This document shows, one piece after another, positions 7,847-15,471 of a stretch of DNA of 64,000 nucleotides (positions within the stretch are counted from its first letter, which is position 1; each line of letters starts with the position of its first letter). The stretch comes from Thermocrispum agreste DSM 44070. GTDB lineage: Bacteria > Actinomycetota > Actinomycetes > Mycobacteriales > Pseudonocardiaceae. The stretch spans positions 310,001 through 374,000 of the forward strand of contig NZ_ATYX01000007.1 in the NCBI RefSeq assembly GCF_000427905.1. The letters are read 5' to 3'. The position numbers and the translations under genes were made by a program. Under the pieces are notes generated by a model that was given only the letters and a program-made list of their open reading frames with translations, was not told the origin of the DNA and did not search any database.

Positions 7847-9526
7847 TCAGGATTTCGCCGCCGCCCTGGCGTCCACCGGTGTCGCCGCGGCAAGCACCCG
7901 GTCGGCTCGGCGGCGGCATTCGTCCAACGTGACCTCGGCGAGCGCGGCCCGCACGGCGGGGATGGCCGTCGGCGCCATCGACAGGCTGGTGAAACCGAAC
8001 CCGGCGAGCACCGGGGCGAGCAGCGGATCGGCGGCCGCTTCCCCGCACAGGCTGACCGGCTTGCCGAGCCGGCGCAGCGCGCCTGCCACCCGGGCGATCA
8101 GCTGCAGCAACGCGGGCTGCCACGGGTCGAGCAGGTGCGCGACGTCGCCGAGGGTGCGGTCGGCGGCGAACGTGTACTGCGCCAGGTCGTTGGTGCCGAT
8201 GCTGACGAAGTCCACCACCTCGGCGATCTCGTCGATCCGCAGCGCCGCCGCAGGCACCTCGATCATCACGCCCACGCTGGACAGTCCGTGCTTGCGCGCC
8301 TGCTCGACGAACGCCGCCGCCTCGTCCGGGGTGGAGATCATCGGTGCCATCACCCGCACGTTGGCCTCGGTTTCCCCGGCCGCCGACGCGATGGCCGCGA
8401 GCTGGTCGTCCAGCAGCCGCGGCTGCACCGCGGCGGTGCGGTAGCCCCGAACGCCGAGCGCGGGGTTCGGCTCGTCGCCGAGCTGCACGAACGCCAGCGG
8501 CTTGTCCGAGCCCGCGTCCAGCGTGCGGATCACCACGTCCCGCCCGGGCAGCGCGGCCAGCAGCGTGCGGTAGGCCTCGCGCTGCTCGTCGATGCCCGGC
8601 GCGGAGGCCCGGTCCAGGAACAGCACCTCGGTGCGGAACAGCCCGACACCTTCGGCGTCGGAGTCGCCGGTGAGCGCGCTCAGGTTGTCCACCGAGCCGA
8701 CGTTCGCCAGCAGCTGGACCCGGTGCCCGTCCGCGGTGCTGCCCGGGCCTTTGCTGCCGGCCAGCCGGGCAGCCAGCTCGGTGCGTTCCCGCTCCACCGC
8801 CTGCACCTCGTCGTCGGTGGGGTACCGGATCACCTCGGCGGTCTCCCCGACTTCCACCCGCACGACGACCGTCTCCCCGTCGGCCACGTCGGCCGCGCCC
8901 GGGCAGCTCACCACGGCGGGGATGCCCGCCGCCCGCGCGATGATCGCGCTGTGCCCGGTCGGGCCGCCGCGTTCGGTCACGATGGCCAGCACCTTCTCCA
9001 CCGGCAACGTCGCGGTGTCCGCCGGGGCCAGATCACCCGCGAACAGCACGTAGGCCTCGTCCGGGTCCTCCGGCTGCGGCAAGCCGGGCATGGCCACGCC
9101 GAGCAACTTCGCGATCGTCCGGTTGGCCAGGTCCTCCAGGTCGCTGACCCGCTCGGCGAGGTAGCCGCCGGCGGCGCGCATCATCTCCTGGGCCTCGCCG
9201 ATCGCGGCCCGGACCGCCCACGGCGCGGCGCGGCCGGACTCGACGGCGCGCTGCACCGAGCCACGCAGGCTCACGTCGCGGGCCATCATCGCCTGCGCCG
9301 CCAGCACGCCCGCCGCTTCCCCGGAGGCCCGCCCTGCGGTCTCCTCCAGCTCGTCGGCCACCTCGTCCAGCGCCTCGATCGCCCGGCGCAGCTCGGCGTC
9401 CCGGTCGGTCACGCTCGGCTCGGTCGTCGGCAGTTCCGGCGGCGGCACCATGCGGCGGGCGGGGCCCACGGCGAGGCCGGGGCTGGCGGCCAGGCCGGTC
9501 AACACCCGTGGTTCGGTGGCGGTCAC
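7847..9526 (-). CDS. ptsI: phosphoenolpyruvate-protein phosphotransferase (PTS enzyme I)
   Basis: A 559-residue enzyme I, which passes phosphate from phosphoenolpyruvate to HPr. The phosphohistidine motif GGPTGHSAIIAR contains His192. The N-terminal HPr-binding helices (EALDEVADELEETAGRASGE) and the C-terminal PEP-binding barrel (GVGLFRTEVLFLDR, KPLAFVQLGDEPNPALGVRG, VSIGTNDLAQYTFAADR) are complete, with the catalytic cysteine in KPVSLCGEAAADP. The length matches the family. The GTG start overlaps the HPr stop codon by four bases, so the two are translationally coupled. As last gene of the polyol PTS operon it supplies the general phosphate relay. Confidence 0.95.
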   Translation of the reverse strand: MTATEPRVLTGLAASPGLAVGPARRMVPPPELPTTEPSVTDRDAELRRAIEALDEVADELEETAGRASGEAAGVLAAQAMMARDVSLRGSVQRAVESGRAAPWAVRAAIGEAQEMMRAAGGYLAERVSDLEDLANRTIAKLLGVAMPGLPQPEDPDEAYVLFAGDLAPADTATLPVEKVLAIVTERGGPTGHSAIIARAAGIPAVVSCPGAADVADGETVVVRVEVGETAEVIRYPTDDEVQAVERERTELAARLAGSKGPGSTADGHRVQLLANVGSVDNLSALTGDSDAEGVGLFRTEVLFLDRASAPGIDEQREAYRTLLAALPGRDVVIRTLDAGSDKPLAFVQLGDEPNPALGVRGYRTAAVQPRLLDDQLAAIASAAGETEANVRVMAPMISTPDEAAAFVEQARKHGLSSVGVMIEVPAAALRIDEIAEVVDFVSIGTNDLAQYTFAADRTLGDVAHLLDPWQPALLQLIARVAGALRRLGKPVSLCGEAAADPLLAPVLAGFGFTSLSMAPTAIPAVRAALAEVTLDECRRRADRVLAAATPVDARAAAKS

Positions 9527-9870
9527 GACTGCGCAGGCTCCTTGCTGTCGGCAGCGGACGCCGCGCCGGCGTCCGGGGCGTCCAGGTCGCGCGCGATCAG
9601 CTCGGCGAGCTGCCGCACCTCGCGCTCGGCCTGCTCTGCGTCGGCGGCGTCGGTGGACAGCACGACCTGCTCGCCGTGCTTGGCGCCCAGGCTCATCAGG
9701 GCGAGGATGCTCGCCGCGTCGACCGGGTCGGCGCCCGGACGGCCGATGCGGATCCCGACGCCGCGCTTCGCCGCCTCGGCGGCCGCGCCCGCCACGGCGG
9801 CCGCCGGCCGGGCGTGCAAGCCGACCCGGGAGCCGACCGTGACCTCGAGTTGGAACGTGGTGCCGGCCAT
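9523..9870 (-). CDS. ptsH: HPr phosphocarrier protein
   Basis: A 115-residue HPr. His19 in SRVGLHARPAAAV is the phosphate carrier. ASILALMSLGAKHGEQV matches the helix-2 region, with Ser54 at the place of the regulatory serine of Firmicutes HPr; no HPr kinase is seen here, so regulation by serine phosphorylation is doubtful. It has an unusual Ala/Asp-rich C-terminal tail of about 20 residues (DAPDAGAASAADSKEPAQS) not present in standard 85-90 residue HPr. GAAGGAA precedes the ATG at 9870. It overlaps ptsI by four bases. Confidence 0.93.
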   Translation of the reverse strand: MAGTTFQLEVTVGSRVGLHARPAAAVAGAAAEAAKRGVGIRIGRPGADPVDAASILALMSLGAKHGEQVVLSTDAADAEQAEREVRQLAELIARDLDAPDAGAASAADSKEPAQS

Positions 9871-9970
9871 GGTGATTCCTTCTTCCCTAACTTCTCCGGT
9901 GCTTGTCTGGCTGCCTGTGCTTGTCACGGACCGGTGTGGCAGTTCCTGGTGTGCCACGAGCCACCGAAGG

Positions 9971-11017
9971 TCACCGCGACGACTCGACGGTCACCTTGAT
10001 CGCGCGGCCGTCGGCCACGGTCTCGATCGCCTCCAGCACGCTCTCCAGCGGCAGCCGGTGCGTGATCAGGTCGGCGACCGGGACCTCGCCACTGGCGATC
10101 AGCTCCAGCGCGCGCTTGTTGTGCGCCGGGCTGGACCCGTTCGCACCGACGATGGTCAGCTCGCGGTAGTGCACCAGGTTCGAGTCGCACGCGATGATCG
10201 GGTTGTCCTTGGGCAGACCGCCGAAGAAGCTGATCCGGCCCCGCCTGGCCACCATCCGCAGCGCGTCCTCCTGCGCCTTGCCGGACGCTGCGGCGGTGAT
10301 CACCACGCTGGCGCCGCGGCCGTCGGTCAGCTTCAGCACCTCGTCGACCGGGTCGGTCTCCGCCGAGCAGATCGCCGCGTCCGGCTCGACCAGGTCGGCG
10401 GCCACCTTGAGCCGCTCGGCGTTCAGCTCGACCAGCGTGACGTGCTTGGCCCCGCGCGAGCGGGCCAGCCGCACGTGCAGGCAGCCGATCGGCCCGGCAC
10501 CGACCACGACGACCGTGTCGCCTTCGCCGACACCGGCCAGCTCCTGGCCGTTGAGCACGCAGGCCAGCGGCTCGGCGACGGAGGCCTCCTCGAACGACAG
10601 GCCGTCCGGGATCCGGTTGAGACCGTCGACCGCGAGCACTTTGCGCGGCACGATCATGTACTCGGCGAAACCACCGTCGTAGTGGTAGCCCATCGATTCC
10701 TGGTTCGGGCAGATGGTCGGCCACCCTGCCCGGCATTCGACGCACTCGCCGCACGGGATCGCCGCGATCACCTGCACCCGGTCGCCGACCGACCAGCCCG
10801 TGACGCCGTCACCGAGCTCGACGATCTCACCGGCGATCTCGTGGCCGATCACCCGTGGCGGGACGATGTGGTGGTGGCCGTGCCGGGAGATCTTGACGTC
10901 GGTGCCGCAGGTGGAGCAGTTGCGCACGCGCAGCTTCACCTCGCCCGGGCCCGGGCTGGGCTCGGGTGCGTCCTCGAGCTTGATCTCGCCTGGCGCGTAG
11001 AACCGGGCGACCTTCAT
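9971..11017 (-). CDS. zinc-dependent medium-chain dehydrogenase (polyol or polyol-phosphate dehydrogenase)
   Basis: A 348-residue MDR enzyme. CSTCGTDVKISRHG carries the catalytic zinc cysteine, GHEIAGEIVELG the second ligand, PCGECVECRAGWPTICPN the four structural-zinc cysteines, and VVVGAGPIGCLHVRLARSRGA the NAD-binding fold. It resembles sorbitol/galactitol-1-phosphate/arabitol-phosphate dehydrogenases. It sits between EIIA (ATGA overlap) and ptsH, where a mannitol operon would normally carry the unrelated long-chain mannitol-1-phosphate dehydrogenase. The likely role is oxidation of the imported polyol phosphate to a ketose phosphate. The exact polyol cannot be read from sequence. Confidence 0.85.
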   Translation of the reverse strand: MKVARFYAPGEIKLEDAPEPSPGPGEVKLRVRNCSTCGTDVKISRHGHHHIVPPRVIGHEIAGEIVELGDGVTGWSVGDRVQVIAAIPCGECVECRAGWPTICPNQESMGYHYDGGFAEYMIVPRKVLAVDGLNRIPDGLSFEEASVAEPLACVLNGQELAGVGEGDTVVVVGAGPIGCLHVRLARSRGAKHVTLVELNAERLKVAADLVEPDAAICSAETDPVDEVLKLTDGRGASVVITAAASGKAQEDALRMVARRGRISFFGGLPKDNPIIACDSNLVHYRELTIVGANGSSPAHNKRALELIASGEVPVADLITHRLPLESVLEAIETVADGRAIKVTVESSR

Positions 11018-11463
11018 GCGTGAGCCTCCTGCTGATCGTTGCCCAGCAGCGACAGGACCGTCGCCGCGTCGGTGGCGGACCGCAGCACGGCCGCCTTGTC
11101 CGAGTCCATCAACACTTTCGACAGCGCCGCGAGAACCTCGACGTGTTCGCTGCCCGAGGCCGCGATCGCCACGCACAGGTGCACCGTGCCGGCGCCCCAG
11201 TCGACGCCGTCCGGGAACTGGACGACCGCGAGCTGAGTGCGCCGCACGTACTTGCGTGCCTCGTTGGTGCCGTGCGGGATGGCCACCCCTTCGCCGACGA
11301 AGGTGGAGACGACCTGCTCCCGCTCGTGCATCGCGGCCACGTACGGTTCGTCGACCGCGCCGAGGTCGACCAGCAGACGTCCGCACTGCTCGATCGCCTC
11401 GGCGCGGTCGGCCGCCGTGGCGCCCAACCGGATGGCGTCTGCGGTGAGGGTGTCAGTACTCAA
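11014..11463 (-). CDS. mtlF: PTS EIIA component, mannitol/fructose type
   Basis: A 149-residue stand-alone IIA protein. His64 in VAIPHGTNEARKYV is the phosphate acceptor from HPr. MHEREQVVSTFVGEGVAIPHG is typical of mannitol IIA (MtlF). It overlaps the EIIB gene by 11 bases and the dehydrogenase gene by four, so expression is tightly coupled. Confidence 0.9.
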   Translation of the reverse strand: MSTDTLTADAIRLGATAADRAEAIEQCGRLLVDLGAVDEPYVAAMHEREQVVSTFVGEGVAIPHGTNEARKYVRRTQLAVVQFPDGVDWGAGTVHLCVAIAASGSEHVEVLAALSKVLMDSDKAAVLRSATDAATVLSLLGNDQQEAHA

Positions 11464-11761
11464 GCTGACCGCCGTCCCGAATCGCCTTCTGCAGCTTGTC
11501 GAACACCGGGTCGCCGAGGAACATCGTGAAGCCGAGCACCGGCTTGTCCGGCTTGACCGCCTTGGCCCTGGAGACCAGCCCCTGCTGGCACAGCACCAGG
11601 TCGGCGTCGTCGGGGATCTGATTCACCGGCGAGTGCTGCACCTTCACCGAGTAGGGGGCCAGCGACGACGACAGCTGGCCGGCCAGCATGACGCTGCTGC
11701 CCATGCCCGCGTCGCACGCGACGACGACTTTCTTGATGGTGGATGCGTCCAATGTGCTCAT
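11453..11761 (-). CDS. PTS EIIB component, mannitol type
   Basis: A 102-residue IIB protein. Cys16 in VVVACDAGMGSSVMLAGQL is the phosphocysteine; CDAGMGSS is the mannitol-family form of the loop. In enterobacterial MtlA this domain is fused to IIC; here it is a separate polypeptide starting five bases after the EIIC stop. It receives phosphate from EIIA and phosphorylates the polyol during import. Confidence 0.9.
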   Translation of the reverse strand: MSTLDASTIKKVVVACDAGMGSSVMLAGQLSSSLAPYSVKVQHSPVNQIPDDADLVLCQQGLVSRAKAVKPDKPVLGFTMFLGDPVFDKLQKAIRDGGQLEY

Positions 11762-11766
11762 GACGT

Positions 11767-12912
11767 TCAGCCCTTCTGCTTCGCGTTGCCGTCGACCTGT
11801 CCGCCCGCCGCGACTTGTTCCTGCAGTTCACGAGCCTTCTCCGCGCGGCCGAAGCCCAGCAGCACGGCGGCCACCAGGAACGACACCACGGTCGCGATCG
11901 CCACGCCCGCCAGCACGCCCAGGTGCCCACCCTTCGGGGTGACCGCCATGAGGGCGATGATGCTGCCGGGAGCCGGGGTGGCGGTGGTGCCCGCCTCGAA
12001 GACGACGAAGGTCAGCACGCCTGCCGCACCACCGGCGATGGCGGCCAGGATCAGCCGCGGCCGGGCCAGCACGTACGGGAAGTAGATCTCGTGGATGCCG
12101 CCGAAGAAGTGGATGATCATCGCGCCGGGGGCGGACGCGCGCATCATCCGCGGCCCGAACAGCAGGCAGGCCAGCAGGATGCCCAGGCCGGGCCCGGGGT
12201 TGGTCTCCATCAGGAACTGGATGGCCTTGCCGGACTCGGCCGCCTCGGCCGCGCCGAGCGGGCCGAGCACGCCGTGGTTGATGGCGTTGTTCAGGAACAG
12301 CACCTTGGCCGGCTCGATGATCAGCGAGGCCAGCGGCAACAGGCCGCTGTCCACCAGGAACTGCACGCCGCTGCCCAGCCACTCGGTGAGCGTGCGGACC
12401 ACCGGCCCGATGCCCAGCATGCCGAGCACCGCCAGCGCGCCACCGATGATGCCCGCGCTGAAGTTGTCCACCAGCATCTTGAACGACGAGCTGGTGCGGT
12501 GGCCGATCTTGGTGTCGAACAGCTTGATCAGCCAGCCGCCGAGCGGTCCGACGATCATCGCGCCGAGGAACATCGGCACGTCGCTGCCGACCGCGACACC
12601 CACGGTGGCCACCGCGCCGACCACGCCACCGCGCTGGTCGTGCACCAGCCTGCCGCCGGTGTAGCCGATCAGCACCGGCAACAGGAACGTGATCATCGGG
12701 CCGACCAGCTTGGCCAGGGTCTCGTTCGGCCACCAGCCGGACGGGATGAACAGCGCGGTGATCAGGCCCCACGCAATGAACGCACCGATGTTGGGCATGA
12801 CCATCGCGGCCAAGTTGCCGCCGAAACGCTGCACCTTGGTCTTGAGCCGGGACAGCGTGCTCTCGGTCGGGCCGGACGAAGTAGGCGACGGTGCCTCGTC
12901 TGCTCGAGTCAT
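11767..12912 (-). CDS. mtlA: PTS EIIC component, mannitol-type polyol permease
   Basis: A 381-residue integral membrane protein of the mannitol IIC family. Key blocks are MVMPNIGAFIAWGLITALF, SGWWPNETLA, FLNNAINHGVLGPLG and the substrate-binding GGIHEIYFPYVL. It has roughly eight to ten hydrophobic segments and a charged C-terminal tail without a IIB domain. AGGAGAG precedes the ATG. It translocates and phosphorylates a hexitol or pentitol with EIIB. Mannitol is the most likely substrate by family, but the neighbouring dehydrogenase and kinase leave other polyols open. Confidence 0.9.
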   Translation of the reverse strand: MTRADEAPSPTSSGPTESTLSRLKTKVQRFGGNLAAMVMPNIGAFIAWGLITALFIPSGWWPNETLAKLVGPMITFLLPVLIGYTGGRLVHDQRGGVVGAVATVGVAVGSDVPMFLGAMIVGPLGGWLIKLFDTKIGHRTSSSFKMLVDNFSAGIIGGALAVLGMLGIGPVVRTLTEWLGSGVQFLVDSGLLPLASLIIEPAKVLFLNNAINHGVLGPLGAAEAAESGKAIQFLMETNPGPGLGILLACLLFGPRMMRASAPGAMIIHFFGGIHEIYFPYVLARPRLILAAIAGGAAGVLTFVVFEAGTTATPAPGSIIALMAVTPKGGHLGVLAGVAIATVVSFLVAAVLLGFGRAEKARELQEQVAAGGQVDGNAKQKG

Positions 12913-12937
12913 GGTCTCTCCTGCCGTCGGTGAGCAG

Positions 12938-13933
12938 TTAGTTGTGGTCGACCAGGAGCCGGTCGGCCGCGATCGTGGGGTGGATGGTCACCACGTCGGT
13001 GGTGACGTCCTCGGGTGTCGGCATGCGGGTGCCGGGCAGCGACACCGCGGCGGCCGCCCAGGCGAGTGCGGCGGTCAGCGCCCGCGGGCCGCTGGCCCCG
13101 CCTGCCAGGAAGCCGGCCAGCATGGCGTCGCCCGCGCCGACCGAACTGCGTGGCTGGGCGACGGCTTCGCCGTGCCAGGCCGCACCGCCCGGCTCGACAA
13201 GCACGGCGCCGTCGGGGCCCAGGCTGGCCAGCACCGAGCGGGCACCGGCCTGCTGCAGCATGCGGGCGGCCGCCACGGCGTCGCCGACGGTGAGCACTTC
13301 CCGGCCGGTGGCTTCCTGCAGCTCGGCTCGGTTCGGTTTCACCAGGTCGGGCCCTTCGGCGATGGCGGCGGACAGCGCAGGCCCGCTGGTGTCGACCGCG
13401 ACCTTGACGTCGTGCGCGCGCAGCTCGCGGACCAGTGAGCCGTAGTAGGAGTCCGGGACACCGTCCGGGACGCTCCCGGCCACCACGACCCAAGCGGCCG
13501 TCGGCAGCTGGCTGATGACGCCGTCGCGGATCTGGGCGAGCTCCTCCTCGGTGAGCGCGGCGCCGCGTTCGTTGATCTTGGTGAGGGTGCCGTCCGGCTC
13601 CACCACGCTGATGTTCGACCGGGTGGGCTCGGCGACCGAGATGAGCACCGAGTGGATGTCGTCGGCCTCCAGCATCGCGGCCAGGTGCCTGCCTTCCGCA
13701 CCGCCGACGGCCACCACGGCGCACGACGGGATGCGATGCGCCGCCAGCGCCCTGGTGACATTGATGCCTTTGCCGCCCGCCTCGACGTGCCCGCCGATCG
13801 CACGGACCAGGCCGCCCCGCTTCAGGCTGGGCACCTCGACCGTGCGGTCCACGCTCGGGTTCAGGGTGACGGTGAGGATCGTCCGCCCCGACGTGTCCCG
13901 GTCGCCGTACGACTCAGGAACCGCTCCTCCCAC
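12938..13933 (-). CDS. PfkB-family sugar-phosphate kinase (1-phosphofructokinase/tagatose-6-phosphate kinase type)
   Basis: A 331-residue ribokinase-fold kinase. ILTVTLNPSVDRTVEV at the start is the hallmark of the FruK/LacC/Pfk-2 branch, GGHVEAGGKGINVTRAL is the substrate-binding motif and SSVGAGDAMLAGFLAG holds the catalytic aspartate and anion hole. It phosphorylates fructose-1-phosphate, tagatose-6-phosphate or fructose-6-phosphate; sequence alone does not decide which. As first gene of the PTS operon it probably acts on the ketose phosphate from the zinc dehydrogenase. The GTG start at 13933 is supported by GGAGG seven to nine bases upstream. Confidence 0.88.
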   Translation of the reverse strand: MGGAVPESYGDRDTSGRTILTVTLNPSVDRTVEVPSLKRGGLVRAIGGHVEAGGKGINVTRALAAHRIPSCAVVAVGGAEGRHLAAMLEADDIHSVLISVAEPTRSNISVVEPDGTLTKINERGAALTEEELAQIRDGVISQLPTAAWVVVAGSVPDGVPDSYYGSLVRELRAHDVKVAVDTSGPALSAAIAEGPDLVKPNRAELQEATGREVLTVGDAVAAARMLQQAGARSVLASLGPDGAVLVEPGGAAWHGEAVAQPRSSVGAGDAMLAGFLAGGASGPRALTAALAWAAAAVSLPGTRMPTPEDVTTDVVTIHPTIAADRLLVDHN

Positions 13934-14170
13934 GCTGCCTCCTCCGGTCCTCGCCCTCGTGGGTGGACCGACCGTAGCACCGCAGATCTGTGTTTACAAG
14001 GGTTTCGCATAGTTTTTTGTTGCATCGGATTGATTTAGTTTGTATTGCCTGGTAGACGCGTACATTGCGGGTTGCCCGTTCGGCCAAGCGGCGGGTCCGT
14101 TGCGGTGGTACGGTGCAGTAACACCACGTAAACTCACAGAACCTCACCGCGAATCACACACGGAGCTGCG
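13934..14170. promoter_or_regulatory. AT-rich divergent control region of the PTS operon and deoR gene
   Basis: About 240 bases. The part from 13990 to 14060 is strikingly AT-rich for this genome, with TGTTTACAAGG, GTTTCGCATAG, TTTTTTGTTGC and TTTGTATTGCC. It must hold both divergent promoters and the DeoR operator. I see related TTTGTNTTGC-like pieces but no clear palindrome. Confidence 0.5.
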
Positions 14171-14932
14171 ATGTATGCCGAGGAGCGCCAACAGCTGATC
14201 CTGGAGCGAGCTCGCAGCCACGGCAGGGTCGACGTGACCGCGCTGGCGCAGGAGTTCAACGTCACCACCGAGACGGTGCGGCGCGACCTGACCGCGCTGG
14301 AGCGGCATGGCGTGGTCCGGCGGGTGCACGGCGGGGCGATCCCGGTCGAGCGGCTGGGTTTCGAACCGGCCGTGTCCGCCAAGGACACCGTGATGACCGA
14401 GGAGAAGGAGCGAATCGCCAAGGCGGCGGTGGCGGAGATCCCGCCGGGCGGCGCGATCCTGCTGGACGCGGGCACCACCACGGCCCGACTGGCGAACATC
14501 CTGCCGACCGACCGTGAGCTCACGGTGGTGACCCACTCGCTGATCATCGCCTCGACGCTGAGCACCCGCCGGAACCTGACGCTGATGATGGTCGGCGGCA
14601 GGCTGCGTGGCCGGACGATGGCGATGGTGGACGGCTGGGCGCTGCACGCGCTGCACGAGACGTACGTGGACGTGGCCTTCATCGCCACCAACGGCCTGTC
14701 CGTGGAACGCGGCCTGACCACGCCCGATCCCGCCGAGGCGATGGTGAAGCGGGCGGCCATCGCGGCCGCGCGGCGGGTGGTGCTGCTGGCCGACCACACC
14801 AAGGTGGGCAACGACCACTTCGCACGCTTCGGCGAGCTGTCGCAGGTGGACACGTTCATCACCGACAGCGGCATCGACGACGAGGTGGCGGCCGAGATCG
14901 AAGCGGCGGGGCCGAAGGTCGTCCAGGCCTGA
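14171..14932 (+). CDS. DeoR-family transcriptional repressor of the PTS operon
   Basis: A 253-residue DeoR/GlpR regulator. The N-terminal helix-turn-helix is YAEERQQLILERARSHGRVD ... FNVTTETVRRDLTALERHGVVRRVHGGA. The sugar-phosphate sensing domain follows, with the typical AKAAVAEIPPGGAILLDAGTTTARL, LTVVTHSLIIASTL, GGRLRGRTMAMVDGWALHAL and VVLLADHTKVGNDHFARF. Family members respond to phosphorylated sugars, so the inducer is probably the ketose or polyol phosphate made by the divergent operon. GGAG lies seven bases before the ATG. Confidence 0.92.
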   Translation: MYAEERQQLILERARSHGRVDVTALAQEFNVTTETVRRDLTALERHGVVRRVHGGAIPVERLGFEPAVSAKDTVMTEEKERIAKAAVAEIPPGGAILLDAGTTTARLANILPTDRELTVVTHSLIIASTLSTRRNLTLMMVGGRLRGRTMAMVDGWALHALHETYVDVAFIATNGLSVERGLTTPDPAEAMVKRAAIAAARRVVLLADHTKVGNDHFARFGELSQVDTFITDSGIDDEVAAEIEAAGPKVVQA

Positions 14933-14968
14933 CCCCTCCGCCCAGCCCGGCGTGCGGCCACACGTGGC

Positions 14969-15247
14969 TCACCTGGCCATGAAGGGACCGGTCAGGCCGT
15001 CCAGCTGGGCCCGTTCCAGCAGCTCGAGCGACGCCCGCAGATGGTCGAGGCAGGCGGGCAGGTCGTTGCGATCCAGCGCCCGCAACGCTTCCTCTCCCCG
15101 GCTGAGCCCGGCCAGCACGTCCAGGTAGCGCTCACCGGCCTGCGCGTCCCGTTGCTGGTCCACCGACAGCTGCAGCAGCTCGATCTGCCTGGCCAGCCGG
15201 TCGGCCAGGAGGCGGTGCGGACTGAGCCCTCGTGGCGACGCGCTCAT
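14969..15247 (-). CDS. small helical protein of unknown function
   Basis: A 92-residue protein with a strong ribosome binding site (AAGGAGGGGG) before the ATG at 15247. It is predicted to be almost all helix: RLLADRLARQIELLQLSVDQ, then GERYLDVLAGLSRGEEAL, then ACLDHLRASLELLERAQLDG. There are no cysteines, membrane segments or signal peptide. It is divergent from the ABC importer operon. I do not recognise the family. Confidence 0.6.
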   Translation of the reverse strand: MSASPRGLSPHRLLADRLARQIELLQLSVDQQRDAQAGERYLDVLAGLSRGEEALRALDRNDLPACLDHLRASLELLERAQLDGLTGPFMAR

Positions 15248-15385
15248 CGCCCCCTCCTTCCGCCGGCCGGGAGCGGCCCGAGACGACCTGAGACGACCAC
15301 TATGCCCCGGGCACCACCGTGGGGGCCGCCCGGCGCGGCGAGTGAAAATCGACGGTACCGCGGATGTGCCCGAAAGGGCCGACCT

Positions 15386-15405
15386 TGCGCGCGCGCACGC
15401 GCGCG
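15386..15405. other. 20-bp alternating pyrimidine-purine tract
   Basis: TGCGCGCGCGCACGCGCGCG is perfectly alternating. It lies about 65 bases upstream of the solute-binding protein ATG, probably in the promoter region. Such tracts can adopt Z-DNA under negative supercoiling. Confidence 0.6.
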
Positions 15406-15471
15406 AACACCGCCGCAGACCGGGTGTCCGTGGCAGAATCGCTCGGCACGCCGCGGGAGAGAGGCTCGTCG

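Noticed and set aside
6770-11023. Open frame of more than 1400 codons antisense to ptsI, ptsH and the dehydrogenase
   Set aside because: It crosses three well-defined genes on the other strand and shows no family motif.
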